Source of the DNA: Pontederia crassipes
Lineage: Eukaryota; Streptophyta; Magnoliopsida; Commelinales; Pontederiaceae
NCBI GenBank assembly: GCA_030549335.1
Contig: JAUKPH010000022.1
Span: 4,451,001 to 4,515,000 of the forward strand
Direction of reading: 5' to 3'
DNA: 64,000 bases
This document shows, piece by piece, positions 22,442 through 33,210 of the stretch. Each line of letters opens with the position of its first letter. Positions within the stretch are counted from its first letter, which is position 1. The position numbers and the translations under genes were made by a program. Under the pieces are notes generated by a model. That model did no database searches, was not told the DNA's origin, and saw nothing but the letters and a program-made list of their open reading frames with translations.

Positions 22442-22962
22442 TGATCGAAAGCACCAAGGGGGAGAGGGGGGGGGGGAGTGAATCGGTGTTGAGAAAATTA
22501 TAATAAAAAACCGCAAAAATCAAATATTGTAAAATGCGATCACAAGCAAATAAAAGGCAACAAAGAAGGATTAAAACTCGAGAAGACACAATATGTTGAC
22601 GAAGTTCAGCCTAATTCCTTGGCTTTCATCCTAGCTCCGACTTTTTGACCTCGAGATCGTCATATATTTATTAACTTTCTCTGAAGGAGAGAAAACTCTT
22701 TCTACACTACAATATCTTCTTCTTTACTCAAAAGATAAGACACATCTTTTTATAAGGAGCTCTCAAACTCACTAAACAAGAATACAAGAATTTTCTCCAA
22801 TTCTCTCTTCTTACAAAGAATACTCACACTTAGAAATTAGAAGAGGGAAGAGATGATTTGCAAGATTGAGCTTTAAAAAATGCTTTAAATTTGAAAGATG
22901 CTATGGAGTAATTTCCTGTGCTTGGATAAGTTTCCTTAAATATTTTGAATCCTTTTTATAGG
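22442..22962 (-). repeat. SIRE 2 5' LTR (U3 truncated)
   Basis: The inner end, read on plus, is TGATCGAAAGCACCAAGGGGG. The LTR leader runs to a CCTATAAAAAGG-type TATA motif (minus strand, about 22955), after which family-1 LTR sequence begins. U3 upstream of the TATA box is lost. Confidence 0.65.
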
Positions 22963-24717
22963 CTTTTCTTAAAAATCATAATTTATTTAACGGAAGATTT
23001 AAACAAAATAGTTTCATCATCATATCATAGAATTAGGAAAAATCTATTAATTCATATAACTCTTCTAAACAGAACTCTAGTGACCCATGACTCCATTTTT
23101 TCTTATGCCATGTGCAACTTCACCATCATGAGTTGAGTAAGTCATCCATCTAAGCATATCAGTTACCTGCACGGATTCAGGGTGCAGAGTTTTTCAGTTA
23201 GAGTATGTAAAAGACATGCAATGATATGCATCCTAAACATGATACTATATGACATATAAAATAGTTATATTCATGACATGAAGGTGCATGAATGCTATGC
23301 CATAATCATAAGAAACATGTCATTATCCATATCATAATGTCATCAGTAACAATAAGCATATTTGACAAAAAATTCTTTTCCTCATGTAATAGTCAGTCTA
23401 TAACAATAAGCATACCAAGTGGCTAGCACTTGTCATTACCTTATTTCAGTAATATCCTCAGAGTTGCTTTATAACCCTTTGGATCTTACTTTCGTGGTCA
23501 TCCTTTCAGTTCAGTCAGTCAGTTTCTTTGATCTTATCAGTAATTGAAGCATAAAGTCGTTACTCTCAGTAGGCTAGCTAGGCCTCGGAGCCAAGGCTCC
23601 GTCACCCGAAAGTGAATGAAAATATACATACCGTTGTCGGTAAGATATAGTTATTCCCTTAGAAAATGTTAACTCCAAGGTGCAAGGCATAGTAATTTCC
23701 CGAGGGAAATTCTAACACAATGGAGCAGTATTTCCTGTCATCAGTTTGAGGGGCAACAAGTATCATTATTATCACAATTAACAAATAGTTTATGTCGTTC
23801 AGTCTTCAGATTTTTAACCTAGTTACGACTGTCCATGCAATTTGTGTATTTAGGTCCATATACAATAATCATCAATCAATAATACATATTAGTAAATACC
23901 TTAAAAATAACTTAAATATAACATAATCAAATTTTCAATTCGTCATGATAGAAACCCGGTTCTTTTATGCCCCTCTATCACATTTGTGACTGATAGAGTC
24001 AAGACCGTGCTACCCCGTCACGGCCGTGACCAAGATTGTCACATGTGTGACAGAACGATGGATTTTGCCTTATGCTTTCGTCCTTCTATCACGAGCATGA
24101 CGGAATTCATTACGATCATGACAGACGCCCAGTTTCATCCGTACAACGTCGCCTCAACTTGGTTTTACCCGAGTTTTGCTTAGTATTGATCAAATCTTTT
24201 GGGGAAAATGTTCTTGAGCATTATGAACGATTCATATATGTTTTACAAGCAACATGACATCATAAATCAGATCAATACACATAAAATCATGCATCATCAT
24301 AGATCCAGGGTTCTTCCTTCAAGGCATACAAGGAATCTTATTCATGAACCCTAACATATATATAGATCAAAACATGAATCATTAAAGAACAATCTCAGAT
24401 CTTATAAAACTCATAAAACCCTCAATCAAATCCCTAATAGGATAGGGTGCTTTATTGTTCTCAATCAAATCATCAAAACATTAAGAGGGGAAAGAGGGGT
24501 TGAATCCCCTTTACATACTTTAATCTTGAATCCTTCTCCTCTTTCTTCCTCTTCTTTTTCCTCCTCCTTGTTCTTCTCCTCCTCCTTCCTCAAGCCTTAG
24601 CCACCAAGATGCGGAGAAAAAGAGTGAACAGAAAGATTAGAGGGTTTTATATAGAGAAGATCATGAGGGTTTGGGCAAAAAGTCCAATTTTCTCTGATAA
24701 AAATCTGGGGTATTACA
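22963..24717 (-). repeat. Family-1 LTR, copy B
   Basis: Read on minus it begins TGTAATACCCC at 24717, with a CTATATAAAACC TATA motif about 75 bp in. It then carries the block TTGGGCAAAAAGTCCAATTT (plus-strand reading) shared with 39968. CACGGCCGTG-type palindromes cluster at 23990-24110, and the single hairpin copy CACCCGAAAGTG lies at about 23612. The right-terminal GTGTTACA end is missing, cut by SIRE 2 near 22963. No coding capacity. Confidence 0.75.
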
Positions 24718-24769
24718 ATTGTCTGTTGGTGATAGTCCGTAGAAGGATTAGCCGTTGTCATTGCCCTTG

Positions 24770-25325
24770 ATGTCCAGAACGGTCGTCTGAAACTATTTCG
24801 ATCGTCCGTTTTAAAAATGTCTCTGCTCTTTGTAACTAGCGGTCATTCTAGTAGCTACTTTGGTTGTCCATTTTGCATATGTTCTTTCATTTGACGCCCA
24901 GAATGGTCGACCGAAAGTGATTCGACCGTCCGATTTTAAAATTATTGTTTTCTCTTTAATTAGCAATCATTCCGGTAGTGACTTTGATCGTCCATTTTAT
25001 GCTTGTTCTTTCATTTGACGCCCAGAATGGTCGACCGAAAGTGATTTGGTGGTCCGATTTAAAAATATTTGTTTTCTCTACAATTAGCCATCGTTCTGGC
25101 AGCGACTTCGATCGTCCGTTTTGACATCTAGAACGGTCGTTTGAAAGTGATTCAGTCGTCCGATTTAAAAATATATGTTTTTTCTATAATTAGCGGTCGA
25201 TCCATCAGCTTCTTCAGTTATTCATTTTTGTACATGTTCTTTTATTTGTCATTTAGAATGGTCGTCCGAATGTCCGAAAGTGATTCGGTCGTCTGAAAGT
25301 GATTCGGTTGTTTGTTTTGTCTGCA
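24770..25325. repeat. About 124-bp tandem repeats (4-5 units)
   Basis: Units begin at about 24770, 24896, 25020, 25127 and 25250. Each has CCAGAA(C/T)GGTCG(A/T)CCGAAAGTGATT and then an AT-rich part ending TTCTTTCATTTG. The third unit is shortened and the last is partial. There is no reading frame. It may be an LTR remnant or a degenerate satellite. Confidence 0.75.
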
Positions 25326-25330
25326 TTACC

Positions 25331-27709
25331 TATAACACCCCTAAAATCGCCCCTCCTGCCACGTAGGTAGTCAGGTTGACCTCGGGAGCGCTATACTGCC
25401 TAATACACTATTGACCATGACCATTCAACAAAATGTATACGTGGCATCAATATTATAAGAAAAATACAATTCAAAGACTTTAATGCGGAAGCTTAAACAT
25501 TGGAATGTCAAACGACACGACCAATCAAGGTAGTCTGTAATGAAATGATAAAAGACTACAACTTCAAGAAATTCGTCACATAGGAGAAAGTTCGATAAAC
25601 AGAATAACATGATGACTATGAATAACAAAGCAAATCGTCTACTAAATGCAAATTTGGAGACTTGATGTAAGTAGTCATGTGCAGCATCCTCCAAGCCCTG
25701 GGCACTCCCACACCTCATCAAGCAGCATTCTCACCTGCAAAATCCCAATGCAGGAGAATCGAATACCCATGAGCAAAATTATCCAGTACAATAGAAACAT
25801 AGACAATGAAACAAGGATTAACATTAATCATGTAACAGATATATTAGCAGTGAATGATAGCATGCTTGGGTCTTTATGCATTGATTACAATAGGTCATAT
25901 AATACTTTAACAATATCAATATCTGTACTCTGTTCTTTACTATGACTATATCTTATCTTTACAATACTCTATGTCATTTTTATCATACCATGTTCCATGC
26001 TTTACCATACCATGTTCTATGCTTTACTCCATAATACTTTACTTTGCATTAGCTTTGCTGTGAGTTGTACTATATCTTTGACATTACTATAATGTCCTTA
26101 AATTTAGTTATCATATGCGAGCTTCACTTTATTAGATTGGAATGCCAGAGATGCCTATCTGAATCTGTAAAGCCAGTAAGCTCATAAAGGGAGTGGGGGT
26201 GTGATAATGCATCACCCATTTCGGAATGCAGGTGGGAGAGGACCTGCACCTTAGGAACAGTGGTCATTTAAGAACTTGTAGATTCACTGTCTCCTCAGCT
26301 AGCTACCTGTCCCTTTGGCTCAGTATTATGTTCTTTGGGAGAAGGAGTGTGACAATGCATCACCCTTATTCGAGATACAGGTGGGAGAGGACATAAAATC
26401 TCAGGATCAGTGGTCATAGAAGACCAGTAGGTTCATTGTCTCCTCAACTAACTACCTGCCCCTCTCTATACCATACGGTGATCTTTGTTCCGTACATTGG
26501 GGCGGCACATAGCGATCCCGTAGTTTCATCTTTGCTTTACTTATCTTTGTTTATCATGGAGTTTATGAATCATGACCCAAATGGGCATTATGGTCTTTAC
26601 AATAGGACTCAGCCAGTTATAGGTGAACCGGTTCGAGTCTCCTATTAGAGTTCAAGAGCCTGACTCAGATCGGGTCATAGTCCGACTCAGACCATATTAA
26701 TTCGCATATGCCTGTACCAATATAATGTCTCTCTATGGATCAGAGTTGGTTGAACCGATCAGCTCGAACCGATGGTTTGGATTGAACCGGATGGTCTGAA
26801 CCGACTGAAATGACTGGACCGATCGACCGTTCTTCTCGGTTCGGTTGAGCCGAACCGATCGACCGCTCTATATTACTGATCGACCGCTCCTCGTGGATCG
26901 ATCAACCATGTCCTTTGTCGGACGTCTGTTGGACTGGTCGACCGTGCACATGTGGCCGGTCGATCGATTTCTTCTGTCATGAGATCATGATGTCACGCAC
27001 CGTGCGCCGGATCGGTCGACCGTCCAGTAGATCGGTCGATCAATCAAGAGATCAGACGTGTTAGGTTGATAACTGGATCGGTTGACCGCTCCTATGGGAC
27101 CGGTCGACCGATCTGAGACCCGACAGCGCGACTTGCATGCTGGATCGGTCGACTGTTCCATGAACCGGTCAACCAATTTTCTCGATAAAATAGGGCCGTC
27201 GGTAATCTTTTTCGATTACGGCGACCTTCCGGCCATAAAAATGTGACGATCCGAATACGAAAAGTGAAACTATGAATCACAGGATCATAATGGACTATCC
27301 TTACACATCTATAAATCATTATTTCTTCATCTAGGGGATTGAAAACTCTAAGGTACCTCTGTTTGATCTTTGATATTCGTCGGCGGTCTGCGGATCGCCG
27401 GTCGTTCTTGGTCGCCGAAAGGGTCGGTCGATTGTCATGAGTGTCATAAGCTCACGTGTCTGTTCATCCATCGCGCGTACATCGATCGCTGGAGTCGAAG
27501 GAGGAGCGGAGCGGAGCGGTGCGGCGGCGATTGTCAACAGATATTCAAGGGCGCGAGGGCGCTCCCTCTCGTCCCCTATATAGCCCCAGCCGGCCCTTGG
27601 CCAGCCAAATTCGGGAACGGGCGCGATCAGGGGAGGAATTTCCTCCCTTGTCAGTCGTTTCCTTTCGTTTGTCTTCCATTTTTTTTATAAAAAAGTCAAA
27701 TACGTCACA
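25331..27709 (-). repeat. Tekay-like 3' LTR (2,379 bp)
   Basis: On minus it begins TGTGACGTATTTGAC just after the polypurine tract and ends GGGTGTTATA. A TATATA motif lies about 130 bp in (27577-27582). A cluster of GATCGGTCGACCG-like palindromes occupies 26740-27170, downstream of the TATA box. A 140-bp segment is tandemly duplicated at 26198-26465. The open frames inside have no family resemblance. Confidence 0.85.
26198..26465. repeat. 140-bp tandem duplication inside the LTR
   Basis: Two units share GTG(A/T)(T/C)AATGCATCACCC, ACAGGTGGGAGAGGAC-like and CATTGTCTCCTCA blocks, and start about 140 bp apart. The truncated 5' LTR ends at the start of the first unit. Confidence 0.7.
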
Positions 27710-27710
27710 T

Positions 27711-27724
27711 TATTACCCCCTTAA
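27711..27724 (-). other. Polypurine tract of Tekay-like element
   Basis: The minus strand reads TTTTAAGGGGGTAATA directly before the 3' LTR, after an ATTCGAGGACAAATTT block that is highly conserved before the 3' LTR of plant gypsy elements. Confidence 0.75.
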
Positions 27725-27759
27725 AAGGAAATTTGTCCTCGAATTTAAATAAAAGTTAG

Positions 27760-28447
27760 GACTCATCGAATAGTTGGGAAAATTTCTCGCGCATTTCTGA
27801 TTCTACTTTCCACGTTACTTTTTTCCTTGATGATGCTTCCATGCTACTTTGACTAGTGATATCCTCTTCTTCCCATGCTGGTGTTCTTGATATTCTAGTA
27901 TTTTCGTGGGTTGTTCTTCATATGTTAGATCCTTCTTGAGATTTGGTTCCTCAATTTGGATCACATTGGCGTAATCATGATTGTACTTCCGGAGTAAAGA
28001 AACATGGAAGACGTTGTGCACTCTAGCATACGCCGGGGGTAGGGCTAATCTGCATGCTCTCCGATCATATCCAAGATCTCAAATGGACCCACATACCTTG
28101 GGCTCAATTTCCCTCGCTTGCTAAAATGCATTATGCCTTTGGTGGGGGAGACTTTAAGTAGGAGTTGATCTCCTGCCTTAAAGGTGTGTTCTCAGCGTTT
28201 CTTATCTTCGTAGGCCTTTTGTCGATCTTGAGCTGACTTCATCCTTTTCTTTATCAGCTCAACTCTGTTTGTGTACTCTTGGGTCTGCTTCTTGTAGTTC
28301 AACGCTCAAGATCTTTCTTTCGCCCACTTTGCCCCAACATGTTGGGGAGCGATATGGCCGACCATATAATGCCTCAAAGGGTACATCCCTATACTAGCAT
28401 GGAAGCTGTTGTTATAAAAGAACTCAATGAGAGGTAGGTGCTTGTCT
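27760..28447 (-). pseudogene. Chromodomain and integrase C-terminus
   Basis: The frame from 28021 has HNVFHVSLLRKYNHDYANVI, LTYEEQPTKILEYQEHQ and LVKVAWKHH. The chromodomain end continues in another frame after a run of A (VTWKVESEMREKFSQLF), so a single frameshift breaks it. Chromodomains guide integration toward methylated histone in this group. The segment between 28021 and 28447 holds decayed integrase C-terminal sequence. Confidence 0.75.
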
Positions 28448-29291
28448 CAGTTGTCGTGCCAATCTAGTGCGCATGCTCTGAGCATGTCTTCTAATGTTTG
28501 GATTCTTCTCTCTGATTGGCCGTCAGTTTGGGGATGGAAGGTGGTACTATAACGAAGTCTCGTCCCGAAAGCATTCTGGAGGCTCTTCCAAAATCTCGAG
28601 GTAAATCTAGGATCTCTGTCAGATACAATGACTGATGGAATCCCATGGAGTCTAACGATCTCCTGCATATATAGATCCATTAGACTATCAATAGATTGTT
28701 TTACCTTGATGGGTAAGAAGTGAGTCGATTTAGTGAGTCGGTCCACTATCACCCAGATGGCATTGCGTCCTTTCTGAGTCCGGGGTAAACTTGTGATGAA
28801 GTCCATCACTATCTCTTCCCATTTCCATTGTGGAATACCAAGACTCTTCAAGATTCCTTGGGGTTTCTGGTATTCTACCTTGACTTGTTGGCAGATTATA
28901 CATCTAGAGATGTATTCTGCGATCTCTTCTTCATGTCTGGCCACCAGAAACTTCTCTGCACATCTTTATACATTTTAGTACTCCCTAGGTGAATTGCAAA
29001 ATCAGATTTGTGGAATTCGTCTAGTACTTCTCTTCGCAGCTCAGGATTGTTCGGTACCCATAAGCGATCACGGTACCTGATGCCACCATCTGTAGAGACT
29101 TTGAAATCTGTTGTTTCATAGCTGGTCTTTATCATCATCGTCTGATAGTCTGTATCTTCAACTTGTGCTTCAATGATTCTTTTTATAATGTCTGGTATGA
29201 TACGTTGCGTCATCATTAGTGATCCGTCATGTCTTACCCTTGACGTCCAATTGAAAAGCTCTTCCATGAGTTCGAACTGTCGAAAGCGCAT
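28447..29291 (-). pseudogene. Tekay-like integrase
   Basis: The zinc domain shows [20 protein letters not shown] and [14 protein letters not shown]. The core shows [20 protein letters not shown] (first Asp), [19 protein letters not shown] (second Asp) and [20 protein letters not shown] (Glu), so D,D,E is complete. A frameshift near 28900-28940 splits zinc and core domains. Confidence 0.85.
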
Positions 29292-29309
29292 GAAAACAAC
29301 AGAGCCTTC

Positions 29310-29960
29310 TCATTTCTGACTGAGTGCATCGGCTACTGAGTTTGCCTTACCAGGATGATAGTTAATGACAAACTCATAGTCCTTCAAAAATTCCATCCAT
29401 CTTCTTTGGCGCATATTTAGATCTTTCTGTGTAAATACATACTTTAAACTCTTGTGGTTAGTGTAGACCACGAACTCTTCTCCATAAAGGTAATGACGCC
29501 AAAGTTTAAGGACAAATACCACTGCTGCCAGTTCGAGGTTGTGTGTCGGATAATTGACCTCATGTTTCTTCAGTTGTCTGGATGCATATGCTACAACCTT
29601 TCCATGTTGCATCAATACACACCCCAGTCCTGTGCCACTGGCATCGCTGTAGACTATGTATCCACCATTGCCTGATGGTAATATGAGGATTGGTGCTGAA
29701 GTTAGTCGCTTCTTTAGTTCCTAAAAACTCTCTTCACACTTTGATGACCAGATGAACTTTTATTCTTTTCTCGTAAGCTTGGTCAGTGGTAATGTTATTT
29801 TGGAGAAGTCTTTGATGAATTGTCTATAGTATCTTGTTAAAACGAGGAAGCTCCTGATCTCAGAAAGATTCTTGGGTTGAGACCAGTTGGACACTGCTTC
29901 TACCTTCGCTGGATCGACTGAGATTCCATCTTTGGAGACGATGTGGTCAAAGAACATCAT
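29310..29960 (-). pseudogene. Tekay-like RNase H
   Basis: The connection region (VEAVSNWSQPKNLSEIRSFL, RYYRQFIKDFSKI) leads into RNase H with [40 protein letters not shown] and the terminal Asp block [12 protein letters not shown]. In the third block the usual catalytic Asp of TDHKSL is Asn (YTNHKSL), so the site is altered. Confidence 0.8.
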
Positions 29961-29969
29961 CTCTTCTAA

Positions 29970-31199
29970 TCAGAATTCACATTTGGAAAACTTTGCGAAT
30001 AATTTCTTTGTTCGCAAAGTTTTCAAGACTATCCTCAGATGTTCTCTGTGCTGCTCTATGCTTGGCAAATAGATGAGGATGTCGTCGATGAAGACAATCA
30101 CGAACTTATCTAAATGTTCGTTGAAGGTTTGATTCATGAGGTCTATAAATGCTGCTGGGGCATTAGTTAACCCAAACGGAATCACAAGGAACTCATAGTA
30201 CTCGTACTATGATCTGAAGGCTGTCTTCGGAATATCTTCTTCGGCCACCCTGAGCTGGTGATAGCCGCTCCTCAGATCGATCTTGGAGAACACCTTTGCA
30301 TTGGACAATTGATCAAATAGGTCATCGATGCGAGGTAGCCGGTACTTATTCTTCACAGTGACTTTGTTCAACATTCTGTAGTCGATACAAAGTCTCAACG
30401 ACCAGTCCTTCTTCTTGACAAAAAAGATTGGTGCACCCCATGGTGACACACTAGGTCTGATGAAGCCTTTATCCAACAGTTCTTGAATCTGGGTCTTTGA
30501 TTCCTTCATCTCTGCTGGAGCCATACAGTATGGGGCTTTGGAGATCGGTGCTGTGCCGGGTGCCACCTCTATCTGAAAATCTATCTCCCTCCTGGGAGGT
30601 AGACCACTAACATTTTTAGAGAATATATCAAGGAATTCCCTCACAATCTCTATATCTTGAGAGGTCTTGATTGGCTCTTCTACTTTCGTCACACTCGCTA
30701 GATAACCTCTACACCCCTGTTGAAGAAGATTGTGTGCCTTCATGGCAGACGCTATAATTTTTGGTTCCTTGCGATCTATGCCTCTGACTATGACTCTGTT
30801 TGCACTTTGTGTACCTATGACAACCTTTTTTTGCTTGCACAATATAGAAGCATCGTGGAAGGTTAGCCAATCCATGCCCAAAATTATATCATAATCTCTC
30901 ATAGGGATAATGATAAGATTTGCAGGGAAATTCTTTTTGTCTATATCTATGGATACATTAGGGAGATATTTTGTGGTGACTAGGGTTCCTTGTGGAGTCA
31001 ATATACTTATCCTATGATCTAGGTTCATTGCAGTTATCCCTAATGTATGGGTACATTCTTCAGATATAAAAGAATGAGAGGCACCGGAATCGAATAATAC
31101 TGTGGTGGGTAGTTCTGCTACATAGAGCGTACCTCGAATGATCTCTACGTCATTTAGTGGAGCATCCTCTTCCAAGTTGAAGAGTCTTCCTTGTACCAA
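29970..31199 (-). pseudogene. Tekay-like protease and reverse transcriptase
   Basis: The frame starting at 31199 has the aspartic protease motif ([14 protein letters not shown]) and the [11 protein letters not shown] block, then RT with [37 protein letters not shown] and [16 protein letters not shown] stop at about 30204 separates this from [18 protein letters not shown] and the catalytic FIDDILIY block (to 29970). Only one nonsense change lies between the two halves. Confidence 0.85.
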
Positions 31200-31217
31200 T
31201 TGTTGTCCACGCCTTGG

Positions 31218-32277
31218 TCAGTTCACTACGATGTGCCCCATTCCACCACAGTGGAAACATGCTCCAGTCTTCATACGGCATTCTCCTGCGTGGGTCTTAC
31301 CACAGGTGTTGCATAAAACCCGCTCACCAAGTGCGGGTGGTGCCTGAGGGGCTCTTGGAGGCTGCTGCCTCTGTTGACTAGGCACCTTGGTGTCTACTAA
31401 GGGGGCATTGGGTTTTGTTGCTGTGGTTGTTGATGGGGAGGGGCTTGCTGTGGAGGACGTTGTAGTTGCTGTTGAGGGCGGTGGTACTGTGGAGGCATTG
31501 GATATGGGCGAGGTCGATTGTCCCATCGTTGCTGGTGACGGTTGCTCCCCCGGAATTATTATTGCTGCTGGGAACTCTGCCCTACACTCAGTTGAACCCT
31601 CTTGTCTTTCAGTAGGTCCTGGTGGTATTTTTCTATCATTGTAGCCAGACTGTCCATTTTATCTAGGATTTTACAGTTCCCTGGTCTTGTCTGGGCTCTC
31701 AAAGTGGGATTCAGCCCGTCAACGAAATGCTTAGTCATATCCTGTTCATCCATAATCAGCTTCGAATACTTCTTCAGTCGAACGAACTTAGTCATGTATT
31801 GGGACACAATCATAGTCACTTGTTCCAAATTTAGAAACTCTTTTTGCTTCAAGTCCCTTTGGAAGGCAGGGAAGAAGCGTGTCTCGAACACTCTTCGAAA
31901 GTCCTCCCATGCAACGATCTTGACTTCCGGAAAATTGGTGACTTTTTTGCTTTCCACCATTCTTTAGCATTTTTCTGGAGAGTGTCCCCAGCGAATAGCA
32001 CTTTCTTGCTTTCAGAAACATCTAGGATGTCGAACTTATCTTCGATAGTCTCTATCCATTGTTCTGCCACTTCTATGCCCCCTTCACCATTGAATGTCGA
32101 AGGTTTTGACATCCAGAATTCTTGTATTGTGCAAGGAAGGGGAACTTGTCGTCCTTGCTGCACTAGTGGTTTGGGTGGTGGAGGAGAAGGAGGAGGTGGA
32201 GGGGCATAATGGGTCTCCTCCTCATTATGCATATCATTCTCATCGTCCGATACTTGCAATCTTTTACGGGGAGGCAT
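31218..32277 (-). pseudogene. Tekay-like gag
   Basis: Three consecutive frames: 32277 (MPPRKRLQVS, a Pro-rich stretch and the capsid start WIETIEDKFDIL), 31960 (VAWEDFRRVFETRFFP, EQVTMIVSQYMTKFVRL, FVDGLNPTLRAQ) and 31526 (Ser/Thr/Pro-rich linker, CNTCGKTHAGEC and the knuckle CFHCGGMGH). Frameshifts separate them. In the knuckle C-x2-C-x4-H-x4-C the last Cys position is a TGA stop. Confidence 0.85.
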
Positions 32278-32434
32278 CTATAAAAGACCATGAAAATACT
32301 TGAGTAATAGCGTAAAATTTGAAAATTTTAATTGAAATAAAATTCCCATGTCATCATTGTAGCCTTATGGCACAATGTCCGCTAAAAATTCAAGTCAAGC
32401 TCAGGATAGAGTTTAGTCAAAGGCAAGACATAAA

Positions 32435-32527
32435 GCATTCAATTGAGGCAACACTAAGGCCTTCGACGTTTAAAAGCAAAACATAAGCATTCGACCGAGG
32501 CAACACTAAGGCCTTCAACGTTTAAAA
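32435..32527. repeat. 52-bp direct repeat in the element leader
   Basis: Two units, starting at 32435 and 32487, share GAGGCAACACTAAGGCCTTC and ACGTTTAAAA. They lie between the extra zinc-knuckle ORF and gag. Confidence 0.8.
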
Positions 32528-32543
32528 TTCCCACTGATCAATA

Positions 32544-32999
32544 CTACTCATTGTGTCGCGAGGTCTCCTCAGGTTCATCCCTGGAGGTCCTCCTACGCTT
32601 AGCAAAATTTGGGCATTCCCAGGTGAAATGCCCAAATTGTTCACAGTACATGCAATAAGGGGTTTTGTCTTGTGGCAGACTTGGAGGGCTGCCTGTGCGT
32701 GCTACTGCACCTTCTTGTTCCAGACTTTGTATTTCTCTTCTCTGCTCATTCTCTTTAGGCACTTTAGATGGTGGAGGGGACATCACTGGATAGTTGCTTC
32801 CCACGCTTTCCAAATCAGAATGTTCCTGCACCTCTGGAGCTAGGGGTGGTGGGATCGCATGGCCACGTCCACGACCCTGTGCCTGTGCTTTCTCCTTCTC
32901 TTGAGTTATGGGAGTTGGAGGATGCATAATTGATTCAGCCACGCAGAAAACTCTTCTCCCGCCACGTACCACTCTAGACGTTATGCGACGTTGAGGCAT
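32544..32999 (-). CDS. Extra zinc-knuckle ORF between PBS and gag
   Basis: A clean 151-codon frame starts MPQRRITSRVVRGGRR and ends with an Arg/Glu-rich tail. It carries one canonical retroviral-type knuckle, CMYCEQFGHFTWEC (C-x2-C-x4-H-x4-C), near residue 115, after a Pro/Gln-rich middle part. It precedes gag (32277) and has no capsid, protease or RT homology that I can see. It could be a gag duplication trimmed to its nucleic-acid-binding end, or an accessory ORF of this lineage. No internal stop has accumulated, whereas gag and pol have several. Confidence 0.5.
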   Translation of the reverse strand: MPQRRITSRVVRGGRRVFCVAESIMHPPTPITQEKEKAQAQGRGRGHAIPPPLAPEVQEHSDLESVGSNYPVMSPPPSKVPKENEQRREIQSLEQEGAVARTGSPPSLPQDKTPYCMYCEQFGHFTWECPNFAKRRRTSRDEPEETSRHNE

Positions 33000-33195
33000 T
33001 TATAAAAACGAGTTATCTCAATAATATAAGTATCATCTTCATGAGAATGTACTTAGTACTTACTTGAGGAGTGGAGCCGCAGAATGCTTGAGAAGCTTGC
33101 ACATGACTTTACTTTGAATTAATGAAACAAGATGAACAATAATGACTTACATTAATATATGCTCTACTATGATCATTGAGGAGCCAAGAACTTAG

Positions 33196-33209
33196 GCTCT
33201 GACACCAAA
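33196..33209 (-). other. Tekay-like primer-binding site
   Basis: The minus strand reads TTTGGTGTCAGAGCC next to the 5' LTR end at 33211. It is a one-base variant of the initiator-Met-type primer site. Confidence 0.75.
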
Positions 33210-33210
33210 C

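Larger units (their letters stand above)
19900..22962 (-). mobile_element. SIRE-type copia element 2, RT/RNase H missing
   Basis: On the minus strand the order is 5' LTR (22442-22962, truncated), primer-site-like TAGTATCAGAGTC, gag, protease, then integrase up to the PQQNGVVERK block at about 19910. RT and RNase H do not follow. Instead there is a hAT fragment and a microsatellite, then LTR sequence at 18821-19589. Stops and frameshifts are frequent. Confidence 0.75.
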
